DNA from: Stenopsyche tienmushanensis
Taxonomy: Eukaryota; Arthropoda; Insecta; Trichoptera; Stenopsychidae
DNA: 64,000 nt
Direction of reading: 5' to 3'
Assembly: GCA_008973525.1 (NCBI GenBank)
Contig: WACJ01000248.1
Location: forward strand, 372,001 to 436,000
Shown here: piece by piece, positions 36,276-48,731 of the stretch
How positions within the stretch are numbered: position 1 is the stretch's first letter
Layout: every line of letters starts with the position of its first letter
Notes under the pieces: generated by a model
Seen by the model: only the letters and a program-made list of their open reading frames with translations
The model's database searches: none
Told to the model about the DNA's origin: nothing
Made by a program: the position numbers and the translations under genes

Positions 36276-36889
36276 CAGAGCCATAACAATGATATGGCCC
36301 GTGGCAAGTATCTAACTTGCCCCCTCCCCTCCCATGTTTTTTTAAAGTTAAATAATACCTAACGTATAGATGGAGGCTACATTTTTTTAAAAAATACTAT
36401 AATTGAAATAGTCTATCTTATAGAACTTCTGTGATCGTACAGATAATAGAAAATGCCGCAAAAAGCCCTAAAAGAGAGGACAGAGTGCTCACAACGTTTG
36501 TATATCCAATCGGTCCGCTTTTCAGACCGCTGATATGACGAATGAGCGCCTTCCTATCGGACGCCATACCTGAACATGTTTACAGAACGATTACAAACTC
36601 TCATTAAAAAACGAAGAAGACTGATCGGGCGGGTTGTTTAAATTTAACAATTGGTCGAAAATATTGTTGTCTTTATTTTATTGCGGGCTTATGTCGGCTG
36701 ACTCGGCCCAATGTTTAAGCGATAATGAAGAAAAGAAGGATTAAATAACTTGTTAAAGTGTTTGTTCATGTAAAGTAAAATGAAAACCATGTGCAACTCT
36801 CGATCGAGTCGGTATTCTGCGTTTTGCGCCCCAAACCCAGTTGCGCCCGCGGCAGGCGCCTGCTTTTCCATGCCCTTGTTACGACCCTG
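36276..36889 (+). mobile_element. hAT-like non-autonomous transposon, copy 1 (614 bp)
   Basis: The left end is CAGAGCCATAACAATGATAT; the right end, reversed, is CAGGGTCGTAACAAGGGCAT. Both are flanked by the identical octamer TATTTTTG (36268-36275 and 36890-36897). CAG...CTG ends plus 8-bp duplications are the hAT signature. Inside are a mariner-derived chunk (36445-36600, AAAATGCCGCAAAAAGCCC then CGGTCCGCTTTTCAGACCG) and a second block (36670-36889) found again at 44385-44600 and 57415-57610. It encodes no transposase. Confidence 0.85.
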
Positions 36890-37120
36890 TATTTTTGGTA
36901 TTCATTTCTATGCCATCCGTGGCAGATTTAACACTTGATAGCCCCTTGGCGCAATTTAAGTTTGAGGCCCCCTTGGACCCCTTGGATGATGAACAAACAT
37001 CTTGGCGTCACATTTAGATGACCTATATTTTGTACCAGATATGACTTATTAACGATTACTATGGCTAATAACATTATGACTAATCGATAACAAATTGCAT
37101 GTTGTGCCAAACTTAACTAC

Positions 37121-37189
37121 AGTCAACCCTTCTATAGCGTTGAGATAGAAATCACCGCAAACGAAAATAACGCTATAGAAGGGTTGACT
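37121..37189. mobile_element. Pogo/Tigger-like MITE (69 bp)
   Basis: Perfect 21-bp inverted ends: AGTCAACCCTTCTATAGCG and TT at 37121-37141, and the reverse complement at 37169-37189. The left end continues outward as TAC, so CAGTCAACCC preceded by TA matches the pogo/Tigger terminus. A decayed relative with CGACGCTATAGAAG lies at 44725-44795. Confidence 0.7.
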
Positions 37190-40100
37190 AATACAGCCAA
37201 CCGTCTTCCGATTTCTTTCCGATTTGATAATAAATATGTGGAATTATTATATTATTTTAAAAGGTGAATCCCCTCTTTAGATCAGGCCGATGACAGTTCA
37301 ACGATCCGGCTAACTTTGCTCAATCGAAAAAAGCTTTGATTTGCCCCATGTCATTCATCATCAATTCAATTGAATTTCCTGTTTATTGATTTCGTATTGG
37401 TTCTGGCAATGCTTAATGAATCATGCTTCTCATTTCGAATCCCCCATGCTTCTAACTATAGAGATCGATCAACCGTCAATCATTTCCGTAAACGTCCAAA
37501 TAAACTCTTGGCAATCAACACTTCATAATTCTTCCCGAGTTTTCCTGAGTTTACGTTATATACAAAAACATTTGTAAACGCCATGCTTTAATTCTGTCTC
37601 TGTTTACTAAATTAAAAACAGCTGTTGTCCTGTGAATCTTACACAGCTCTGGATTTCTTTATTCACGACTTAATGGTTTGCATCCAGAGACAGTTTCTGG
37701 TAAAATTTAAAGGATCAACGCTCTTCTTTAAAAAAACAAAAATTAACTCGTTGATCAATGACATTTTATTTGAAATTGCACTTCATCTCAATTATAATTT
37801 TGCCAGAGAAAGAAAATTAATTCATATCTACGTCTGATAAATTTGCAAATTATGTTGTTTATCTTAGGTCGTTTCCTATAATTAACCATTTCCGCTTGTG
37901 TTTAAATCTTATTAAGAGGCAGATTAATTCTTGGAACTCGGATCTGGTTCAAATAGAAGAGTTCATAAGAGCAGAAGCTATCGTCGAGAAAAAGATCCAA
38001 AATATGAAACGATCATATTATTCAAGTTTGGATCAACGGGCGGCATTCATATTTAATATTTTTCCCCTTTTTTCAAAAGGGGAATATATTTCTATGAATT
38101 TACGAATGACAATTTATAGCTCTTTTCTGCTATAAATCCGACGCAGACTATTTTCATAGAAGTCCGTGATTCATACGCGTGAATAATCAAAGAGTAAGAA
38201 CGCACAAATCGGCGTAAATCGTCCCTGACGATGGAAAATTGCCAAGCCGATGATGAAATTAAAAATGTGCTAGGTGCAAATGTGAATAAGAACGATGACG
38301 CGAGCCTACGTTGGGAAGCACTGGATTCAGCATCATAATCATATTTATATTTACACATTGTAAACAGCCGCGGCACGTGTTCGTCGGCCGGTCAGGATTT
38401 CCGAGAATAATTAAAAATCGCAAGCCCGCCTCCCTAAAATCTCAGTCCCGATGAAGACGTTCTCGGCAGATTGTAAGAGATAGATATGGGGGCATCCAAT
38501 TAAAATTTTTGCCGTCTGAAATTTCAATCGACAGCTTAAATTGCTCGTTATTTCGGCGGCGCGGTGTTCCCTTTTATCAACATTAATTAATTTGCGCGAT
38601 AAAAATGATTGAATTTATTAAATTCGAACCGATTTATAATTTTAATGGCTTTCGATTATTTTATTGTGCGTCGAATAAAAAACGCGACCTTTGAAAAAAC
38701 GACTCGTTTTCAAATGTCGTTTTGTTTTTGTTGGTCGTTAAAAAATGAAATTGCGGCCAAATTTATTTTGACGTTTGAACGGGTTCGCTTTAAATGTGTG
38801 CATAATTATTTTTATTTGCAAAAAAACACGATTTTCATATGAAATTCGTGCAATTATATTTGATATAGTGTTTCGGATTGTCGTTAATTTGTGTTTAAGA
38901 CATTTTGAAATGTTCCATTGCATATTTTATGGAGATTTTGTTCGATCATTGAAAATCGAATTCGCTATGATAATTTATTTTGTTTGCTTATACATATACA
39001 TATATTAAATATATATTACAATGTAAATCTGTTTGTAAATGTGTATATAATGTTTTAGCAATGTGTTTTCATTAAATTCAATAACATAATGATATGAAAA
39101 CAAATTAAATTTGAATATTATTAGTGACATCTCTGGATCACTTTAATAACTTTTATAATTAGCTAAAATCAGAACCATTTCCTGTTGCGTAAACCTGCTA
39201 ATTTTAAAATGGTAATTATTCCATATGTGGCATCAATTGAAAGATGAACGATGCTGCAAAATTACTGAACAAAATTTTTTTTTGATATTTTGGATTTATT
39301 TGCATATTAATTCATATTACCGAAACATTTTCAACATGACCGGATGTAAGATATTGCCCGTTTGCTAGATCTTAGCCAACATATGGACGCAGCTTCTCAG
39401 AAGGCCCATTTTCAAGGAGCAGGTAGAAAGTCAAAGATGTCTCAAACAATGGAAGACTTCCGGAAGAAGTATTCCCTCGAACATAAAGGGACATTCGGAA
39501 AAACGCCAAGGTGAAGTCAGTAGCTTCGACACAAATCACTCGATGACAACCCAAAAAACCATTCAAATCCGGGAGTAGCAGAGCCAAGGAATGGTACGTG
39601 GTGAAATTTATATTCAAAATACACCGTAACCACGGACCCAAATGCGCCGTTCCGGCACATGTCTGGATCAGCTACCTCATCCGGTGTATTCTCAACACGT
39701 CATCCCAGTCGTCGACAACCGTGGCTCGCGAGCCCTTCGGCCCTTTCATGAAGAAGACCAATTTTATATCACTGATTGATCGTCATACATAAGCGACACG
39801 TGCTCAAATGTAAATGAGACCTGGTGCTTCCAACATTCCCCATGACTTCCATATGAATAGATCCTTGGAAGTGGCCTTATCTATATCCATGATTATATAA
39901 GCTTTAAATTTGTCCAGATTTCAAGCTTTTGACGTGTTAAATGCTTTACCCAAAGAGTTTTTCAATCAACAAGACAGATAATATCGGCAAAATTCAATAC
40001 ATTTGGACAAAGAATTATAAACGACCACTGTGTAAGATTAAAATACATCAGTGAGACTTGGGTATTTAGACAAAACATGTTCAGCATGTCAGCCTTAAAG

Positions 40101-40194
40101 AAGAAACTGTCCAGTCTCGAATTCGCTTTTTTAATGTGGACATAAACGAGACCCTCAGTTGATGTAAGAGCGAAACTCTTGTGAGAAAAGGAGG

Positions 40195-40410
40195 GAATAG
40201 TCTCTTTGTACTCCAGAAAACTGTTTAATATTTACCAATCCCCTAAATTCCCTATCGATACGGTCGCGAAAGCGCCCTTCGATACGCTCACCCAGGTGAC
40301 CCGCTGGGTGAGCGTTCACAAATAAAAATCGGAAGTCATGCTACCTTCAATACCAAACAAATGAGGAGGTGAATGTATGATACAGATAAGATGGATGTAA
40401 CCCTTTCCGA
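40195..40410. repeat. Dispersed repeat pair (shared with 1731-1835 and 13515-13590)
   Basis: CGATACGGTCGCGAAAGC and GACCCGCTGGGTGAGCG match the Rsf1-intron copy. GGAAGTCATGCTACCTTCAA and GTGAATGTATGATACAGATA match 13525-13590. So one longer repeat has left different parts at three places, possibly a LINE 3' region. Confidence 0.5.
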
Positions 40411-40414
40411 GATA

Positions 40415-40690
40415 CAGAGCCGTAACGAGGGCATGAAGCGCCCGTGGCAAGTATCTAAAGAGCTTCCATGATCGTACAGATTATATAAAATGCCGCAAAA
40501 AGCTCTAAAAGAGGACAGAGCACCCACAACGTTTGTACGTCCAATCAGTCCACTTTTTGGACCGCTGATATGACGAATGAGCGTCTTTCTATTGAACGCC
40601 ATACCTGAACATATCTACAGAACTTATTATAAAACGAAGCTGTCCGAGGAAGACCGATCGGGCGGATTGTGTAAATTTTACAATCGATTG
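40415..40690 (+). mobile_element. hAT-like element, truncated copy
   Basis: Starts CAGAGCCGTAACGAGGGCAT, then GCGCCCGTGGCAAGTATCTA, and continues into the mariner chunk (40487-40620). The right-hand block and right terminus are missing after about 40690, so it is a truncated copy. Confidence 0.65.
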
Positions 40691-41149
40691 AAATTTTACA
40701 ATTGTTCATCAAAGAAATCACCATTTTAGGTGGTTTTTAGCATTCCCTTTTATAGGATCATCGCCAACTATTTTGATAATGGCGTATGTATGTTTTTAAA
40801 AATGTAGTCGCCAGCCACCTCCTGTAGATTTGAAACCAATATGATTGAGTTACAAGTCCAATCGTTTAACCGCGGGACTAACTACAAGGTACATTTAAGT
40901 ATGCCTGAACATAAATTCAAACTGATCATGATGCTGTAGGGATAGGACCTCTTCAATAGCCGTTTATGGAAAAGAGTTACATAAATGTCTATATTGAAGG
41001 TACACCTGCACAGAAAAATCTAACATATTTATTTTACTCTAATAGGCTTTATGAAATACATGTAGTCCAATCCCTCTTTTCATTACAAGTTCTAATCTGA
41101 AACCCTACGTGGCATTCAAGAATATATCTTGTTTTTACATGTAGGTTCC

Positions 41150-41430
41150 ATATGTCTTGAGCCTCTTTCTTCCAATTGCCCAAGCCCAGAAATGCGGCGT
41201 CTTTTACTGTTTGATCATCCCAACGTATCTTCCGACAGGTCTATTGCTATTCGGTCCCAAATCTAATATGGATCGATGTGCTCTAAGCGTCGGCATCCGT
41301 GCCACATGACCTGTCCAGTGTGACAGTGGGCTCGTACGATGCTTGTGATCGATGCTTCGCCGTACATGTCCATGACCTCTTGATTCAATGAGGTCTCATC
41401 CCGGAGCCATTTATGTTGCTTTTTTACACA
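41150..41430 (-). mobile_element. LINE reverse-transcriptase tail fragment
   Basis: The minus strand reads LRDETSLNQEVMDMYGEASI, TSIVRAHCHTGQVMWHGCR, a decayed form of the post-RT region of insect non-LTR retrotransposons. Part of it is repeated at 16500-16660. Confidence 0.55.
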
Positions 41431-42582
41431 GTTAGAATCATAAATTCAAAGCCTCAGGCGCTATAAAGCAACACTTAAAAGGGGACGTTGTATCCGATAA
41501 TTGGACATTGTCAGAATAGGCAATTATGGGTACCGGATATACCAAAAAAAAAAACTGGAATAATATTGAACATCATTGCGCATTCGATCAATTGAGAAGT
41601 GACTATATAGAAGAGTTTTTCAGCAGAACTATTCAGATTAGAAGTCTAAATGCAGAGACGGGAATCTGAAGAGTGCAAGGTGCAACGGATGAAATAATAG
41701 AACTGATGATTCAGGCAAATAGAATTTTGTTAGAAGGAAGTCGTTGCTAAAAACAAAGTCATCTGCGGAAGACGAAATAAATGTGGAGGAAGTAGACCAG
41801 CAGTTTGCAAGCAATGTTGGGCAGCTGAAGCCCCGAGCGCACGCCCGGGATATTAAAAAAATAAGTCACACAAACTATAAAATACCAAAATTTAAAGCAA
41901 CTTTACGACTTGGCTGGATGGCACGATTCGTCCCTGGTAGAATTTAATGCGTTCATGTCAATTATGAATGTTATTTGATTAAAAACTTATCGTCTCAACA
42001 CATCTTATGCGGGGTCAATATAATCAGAGCGCAAACTTGCAACAGGCTTCTCCGCATCTTACACGCGACACGGCACAATCGACTATCGACGATATTTTAC
42101 ACGTGAACTTGTCATATTTTCTAATTTATGTTTGCGAAAATGTTTTGATAGTCGAAAAGGATGTTTGTTTGCCTTTGCCTAGATGCTGATGGCTGTGAAC
42201 TTTAGCTCGGAATTTGAGCCGCAACCGATTGTGTTATTCCAGATGTATCAGATGTGTCTTTAAATGCCCAGTATCCACATAAATAGACATTGTATTAGAT
42301 GTTAGATTTGTGTACCCAAAAATCCCGCCCAAAATACGAATGCATTGAAATAAACAGGACTGTGATCAGAGCTACCCGCGACTGTGATTACTTGTTTCTA
42401 GAGTGAGATTATAGTCATAAAATGATACAAAACCTAAATTTAATATCTATGTCAGCGAGAACACACTCATTTTCAAATTCGAGTGGTAGGGGAGAAATTA
42501 GCTAGATTTTCTAACTAAAAAAACTAGCTAAGATAGCTGCATAAATTAGTAAGAAAGATAAATATCGTTTGCGATCTAATTT

Positions 42583-42745
42583 GGCGCGAGCCACCTATGT
42601 AAGTTCGCCTCTGAGGAAACTTCCATGATCGTACAGATCATGATGGAATGATCACAATGTCAGTGTTTCCAACCGGTCCACTTTTCGGACCGCTGATATA
42701 ACGAATGAGCGCCTCATGATCGGAATCCCACGCCTGAACATCAAT
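42583..42745 (+). mobile_element. Mariner-chunk repeat (family B)
   Basis: GGCGCGAGCCACCTATG, CTTCCATGATCGTACAGATC, then CGGTCCACTTTTCGGACCGC and a GACGAATGAGCG-like part. Neither hAT terminus is present. Confidence 0.55.
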
Positions 42746-44109
42746 ACACGCTTCTGTAGATATCGGTGATAATATAAATATACCAATTCCAGTTTTAACT
42801 AACGTTCAAAACAACAACTAGTTTAATCTAAAATCCAAACATGTTCAGCAGTAAATTCTAGTTATAACTAGGATTATTTAATAAACTAGTTTCAAATAGA
42901 AAAAAACTCATTCCATCTAAATACATCAACAGACGTTTTGTAAGGCGATATCGGATTGTCCAATCTGTCGGACTACAGAGCACTGCCCTCGACGCCTTGT
43001 AGTCCTGTTATAGTAATAAAAATCTGTTACCGTCATCAAATCTATTCCATGACGGTTTTTGAAGCATTTTAACTATTCCTTGCTAGCTACAAAGTCTTCT
43101 TTTTTGTATCATAATTTATGAATCACTTGCCCCCTTACAAAAAGGTTCATCACGATTTAGACGGTTCAGAATCACACTTTTGCATTATTTACATTGAAAT
43201 TGCTTTACCGTACATATGTACTATATTTATATTGGGATGTCGGACTATAGGGGGCGCCGGATTAGACTGGCTGGATTACTGCGGGTCTGCAGTGGCACGT
43301 CGAGGACTGTGATCTAAATTTCCCTCAAAAGATGTGTTAATACGGCGATACTTTACAGTTAAATCGCCAATGGCTCAATTGAGAATGTTTATAAACAATG
43401 TCTGCGGACGATATTTCGATCCAACCTAGCTGGAAGTGCTGAAATACCGGATACGAGTTTCTGACAACCAGCGTCAGGATAGGCAGCTTGACCCGAATCC
43501 AAGCGCTCATAATGGATGATGCCAATTTCGTCTCGATGAATCGAACGCTTAGCCTTATCTGCCATCTTGCATTCGGAGTCAGCGATTCTTTATATGGCTG
43601 CTAAAATACGGTGTTTGTCCTCTTTTTCCGACGCGCTGAAGATTTTCCCAAGCTTGTGGGGTTTGTATGCTAATCTACGGCCTGTCGTGGATTCGATCCT
43701 ATCGATGGCCTCAGGAGACGACTTTTGCAAAGCAATGACCAGAGGTCACAATCCGATGCAAATTTCTAAAATAACATAAACATGCGTTGGCATGGACAAG
43801 GCCGAACGATCGACATCCAGAAATAATAAGCGGCCGTGAAGATTTTTGACAAAGTCTTCTAATATAAGATCAATAAGCGAATTGGGTCAGTGCCCAGATA
43901 TTTAATAAACAGCAAATGTTAGTAAACACAATATCAAAAAAAGTGTTCAATGCTGTGGATTTCTTTTGCAAATAAAATATTGGTTTTCTAATCGTTACAT
44001 ACATATTTGGGAGTTTTTTCTTCAATCAATAATTCACCGCAAATCTAGGACTTCTTTAATGACCATAAATATAAGAACAGCATTGTAAATAATAATATTG
44101 ACAAAAAAA

Positions 44110-44590
44110 AATGGACATGAGAAAGCTGTGCGCAAGATGGGTGCCGCGTTTGTTCACAATGGAACAAAAACAGCGTCGTGATGATGTTTCAATCGATTGT
44201 TTAGTAATGTTTTACAGCAATAAAGCCGAGTTTTTGCATCAATTCATAACATTGAAGCCCCTGGGTGCGCACTTATCACAGTAAATGCCGCCAAAAGCCC
44301 TAAAGGAGGATGGAATGGCCACAAAGTCTGTGTGTCCAACTAGTCCGCTTTTCGAACCGCTGACACAACGAATGGTATTGCTCTTTATTTTATTGCGGGC
44401 TTATGCCGGCAGGGAACGGCCCAATGTTTAAGTGATAGCGAAGAAAATAGATACTAGACGACTTTTTTTTACATAAAAACGGGCAGAGTCAGAATAAAAA
44501 TAATTTTCAACTCACGACCGAGTCAATATTCAACGTTTTGCGCCCCAAGCCCAGTTGCACCTACTTTGCCACCCCCATGTTTACGTTTTT
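44110..44590 (+). mobile_element. Mariner fragment joined to hAT right-hand block
   Basis: 44110-44260 reads DMRKLCARWVPRLFTMEQKQ and FYSNKAEFLHQFIT, the clearest mariner HTH/linker in the window. It is followed by the family-B unit (44270-44378) and then, from 44395, the same block as in 36670-36889. The right end is mutated (CCCCCATGTTTACG instead of CCCCCTTGTTACG). It is thus a longer-type hAT-like copy lacking a clear left end. Confidence 0.65.
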
Positions 44591-45100
44591 ATAACAAAAA
44601 ACCGTTATAATGTTACTGAAAACAATATTTTATTATCTATAAATTTATGTAGAACATTACAAAAATGAATATTTTATAGTTCAACGTCTGATTCAAAAAC
44701 AGTACAAATTTTGTATGAGTTTCTAAATTTCTATAACGCTTTGCTTCTATATCATGGTCCCTATCTCGACGCTATAGAAGTTTATAATAGGTTTGCCTTC
44801 TCGTTTCTTCTATGCTATTAGGAGAACTGGAAATTAATCATAATTTTGAAACTAATCACTTTGATGTCGAGACACTGTTCAAGAAATACATATTTTGTAT
44901 TGTCCTAATACTAAGCAATTAAAAATATGGTTTTCTTCGGGTCAAATATGAATTAGATGATGATATTCTTATATCATTAATGTGATCAGACCATTGTCCA
45001 ACAATCAGAAAATTGAATCAATATGGAATTTGAGCTACTTATGAATAGATATCCATTACTAGGCTTATTACATAATTAATAATGAAAAGTCCTTGTCATA

Positions 45101-45278
45101 TCACTCAATAAGTTTGTAGGATCACTTTATATATGTTTTCTTCTTCGTTTAGGGCCTTTTTATTGCACTGAAACAGCGCTCTGAATTATGGACGCGTTGT
45201 CACTTTTGATTGAGCGTGAGCAAACGCCAACCAAAACTATTTTGTGGACTACTTTGTCATCCTACGAACTTATTACTT
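45101..45278. mobile_element. Mariner deletion derivative with both TIRs (about 180 bp)
   Basis: The left TCACTCAATAAGTTTGTAGG and the right TCATCCTACGAACTTATT are inverted copies. The interior GCGCTCTGAATTATGGACGC, TTTTGATTGAGCGTGAGC is the complement of transposase DNA present at 58310-58375. So this is a mariner with most of its gene removed. Confidence 0.65.
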
Positions 45279-46129
45279 GTCTTAATGTGTTTGAAATACA
45301 AGTGTGATTAAATAGCGACAGTCGTTTCATGTTAGGTCGCTTGAAATATCAAAACGTGTCATTTAATGTCCAGTGCTTCATTTTCAATGCAGAGGATGTC
45401 CATGGAACGATTGTCTCGTTATCGTTCAACCATCAGAACGAGATCGTCCAGACTATCGTTTAGGATATCTTACACCACATTGCTTCTTGCTGAATGCACA
45501 GAAAATTTGTGGAGGAGTTAGTGCAATAAATTTTTCCACTCTGCTCGTATTTGCAATACGATGAAAACTTTATAAGCCCCAAGCACAAAATTGCTAAGCG
45601 ATGCCAAATTTAGCTCCAGATATCCCACTGAATAAAACTTCAAAGTTTATCTACGTCGATGCTCTGAATACCAAAAGACAAAAAAAACACAATCACAGGA
45701 TGTATGGGAACATTTCAAATAATTCAATCTGGATGTTCTTAAAAATTGAAGATCGTTTAATTCCGAGTAAACAATTGGACGATTTTATGTTCTGAAAGAC
45801 CTTGCCAGATCACCCTCCTTTTTTTGTAAGCCAAATTTAATAGATTTTGGTACGCATTCCTCCACTCAACGTAAACTAATGCTGAAGTTTGACAACAAAG
45901 TCGACCAAGAATTTAAAAAAAAACCCATTCAATTGCTCATCTCGTTGTGCATAGTCTACTTATAGAGCTTCGAAGACTTCCATTAAATCTTGATGCATAT
46001 AAAAATATAAATTTTCATACGTTTGTTTATTACGAGCTTGTACGGAATGATTTTAAGCCTATTTCACGCTTATAACGAACATGCACAATTTCAAAATTAT
46101 CGATATAATGATGAATTTTATTATAACAA

Positions 46130-46250
46130 AATAATTTTCTAATATAAACTACATGACACTTAATTTTAAAAATAGACAGGGGAACTGTTTATAAAATATT
46201 GAGACGTCCTTTAATATTATGTGTTAATAAAAGAATATACAGGCCCTATT
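46130..46250. repeat. Dispersed repeat shared with 62560-62690
   Basis: ATAACAAAATAATTTTCTAA, GGGGAACTGTTTATAAAATA and TTGAGACG are found again, altered, at 62565-62665 (GGGGGACTGTTCACAAAATA, CTGAGACA). No coding content; class unknown. Confidence 0.5.
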
Positions 46251-47457
46251 ATAATTGTGTAATATTGTTCAAATCATCAATTAATTTAATTGATTTGTTA
46301 AGTTTGAACTTGATGAACTTAATTTAAAGCAATTATATCGCTTTTGTGAAGCACCAGGGAACTGTTTTTGTTATAATAAATTTAATTAAAATGGCTACTG
46401 TACGCTGAGCATTTTACAGAGAATCGCCCATGTAAGAAAGATATCCAAGCAAAAAATATATATATAAACAGTTTTCTTAAATAGAAATAATCATGCATCT
46501 TTTCCTCGTAATTTTTTGCAATTCCTGTCAAAATATCCCGTTTTTTTGCTTCCCTGAAATTTCGTTAGTACTTCCGAATAACCTTGCCAAGGATGTAAAT
46601 CGCCTTTGCATATTCAGCAGCTTAGAATTGCATTTAAACGTAAACATCTTTAAAAAAAACTACTATATGTATATATTTCAGATACAAAAATAGATGTAAT
46701 GCAAAAACTTATATCGGACAGATTGCATATCTAAATAACCATTTTTATTTAAATTTAAACATGGTAAAATTCTTAGAAATTGTTAATGAAGAGCTGAGAA
46801 TGCCAAAGAAATTAAAGAACATCATGAAAGCTCGATCGTTAATGGTCCAAAGTATATAAACATCTTCGTCGGCCAAAAAATAATCATAAGAAATTTAAGT
46901 TCTGCATGCAGAATTCTTATTAATGGCCTCTTTACTAAGAATTGTGTTTTATAATAGCAGACTTATGCAATATTCCTTAAAATATAAATCAACGGGATAT
47001 CAAATGGTACCAAGTTGTCCAACTGTTAACCAAAGGCAATCTTGTCTAATTCCTTCGAATGATATGCTAATTGATCACACACCTTCTTGGTCCTTTTATT
47101 CCAGTCATATACGACTTTGATAGCTCATCATTAAGTGATCGATCGTAAATTCTACAAAATTGGTGACTCGAACCTCTTTTAGACAGAGACTTGTTGACCA
47201 AAATTGCAAACGACAGCATTAAATAATATTGTACAAAAAAAGAAGACACATATGTGTATTGTTTATGTTTACTCTAAGAAACGAATATCGTGTGCTATCG
47301 ACAGTGTAGAGGTTCATTTATTAATATACGAGATTGACTCACGCTGCGCGCTTCTGAGAGAAAAGTGGATTTATGTAGACGATAAGCGGTTCACTCATCA
47401 AAATCTGATGATCAAAAAATCTCCCCTGAATTATTTTTACGCTATTTAGATTTTATA

Positions 47458-48731
47458 CACCACCGACAATAAGTTTGGAAACGCTTAGTACTTAAACTCT
47501 CTCCAGTATTCTTGAAGATTATTCCAGGTCATATTTATTTAATGTTTTCACCTCCAGAACAATCCCAAATAAAAAATGACATATTACATGATCTAATTTA
47601 ATAAATGAAGTTATCCTTGGCATTCATAGTAGATTTTGGGCGGTCCGGTCTTTTTCTGTCGATTAAATTCCAATTGTCCTCGCGTTTTTTAAAAGCATAA
47701 TGCATTTTATTGATGGAAATCATCTGATTGAAAAACCTTGACAACGCAAAAGATATGATGTAGTTCATAAAGCACCCGATCCAACAAAGAAAACAACAAC
47801 AAATTTTTTTTTTAAAAAAACCCGGTTGTTTTTTTTATTTCATCACTCAAAAGTTGCAATAAGTTCGCATAACGCTGTGTTGATTTTTTAAATATTTTTT
47901 GAAGATAATCAATGAAAATTATCCCATGTGGATCCCAAAAATGCCATGATCTTGCCCGCAGACGGGACTGTTTTCTTTGTGTCAACGATCCGAAAAGTGG
48001 ACCGGTTGAGCACAAAAACCTAGGAGGTATTCCGTCCTTTTTTAGGACGGAATTTTTGCGGCATTTTCTGTGATAAATGCGTACCCGGTACCTTACATGA
48101 TATGTACATAGGTGGCTCGCGCCAAATACCCTATATAAATACAGTTTTTATTTACAATATATATGTATTTATTTGGTAACTATTGTCTCCCTCGCGCTCA
48201 GAGTATGTGCTTGCGGACATGGATATTAAATTCAGGTTTTGCACCTTGCTTCCTTTATCTCAGTATAAAGTGCTGGACGCATGTTTCATCCGTGGTTATG
48301 AAACATTGCCAAATACTCGATTGAACGGCGCTGTTTTTGTTCTATTGGTAATCTTGAATTTTAAAAAATCGATTTTATATTTTGTTGCATTGTTTCAAAA
48401 TGTAGACTTTTAAGAATTTATCCACCGAATGGTTTTCCAAAATTCCAATTATTTACGGAGTTGTAGCTATTTTAGTGACGTCAGAATGAATTTTTTACGA
48501 AATCGAAATTACTTTTTTTAACACGGTTGACACAATATCTCAAGTTTTAATTGACCGATTTACTTCAAACTTGGTACAAACATTTTCTAAATAACCATCT
48601 ATTGTCTGTACCAGAATTATGTTAAATTTAATATTTTTTACTATTAAAAAAAATTAAAAATTAACTGATTTTTTTTTTATGTTAAACTAGATAATATGCA
48701 AGGTGTTTTCAAACTTTTTGTCGGTAGTGTT
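47458..48731. mobile_element. Tc1-like element ends enclosing nested mariner and repeat H
   Basis: The left end is CACCACCGACAATAAGTTTG then GAAACGC; the right end, reversed, is AACACTACCGACAAAAAGTT then TGAAAACACC. TA borders both. The 1.27-kb spacing equals a typical Tc1 length, but no Tc1 transposase is readable. The interior holds antisense mariner (47830-48000, minus strand: HFWDPHGIIFIDYLQKI, KSTQRYANLLQLLSDEIKK) and repeat H (48355-48720). A solitary left-type end is seen at 27885-27930. Confidence 0.55.

Noticed and set aside
38092..38376. 94-codon minus-strand frame
   Set aside because: No homologous pattern, no splice or promoter context; treated as chance.
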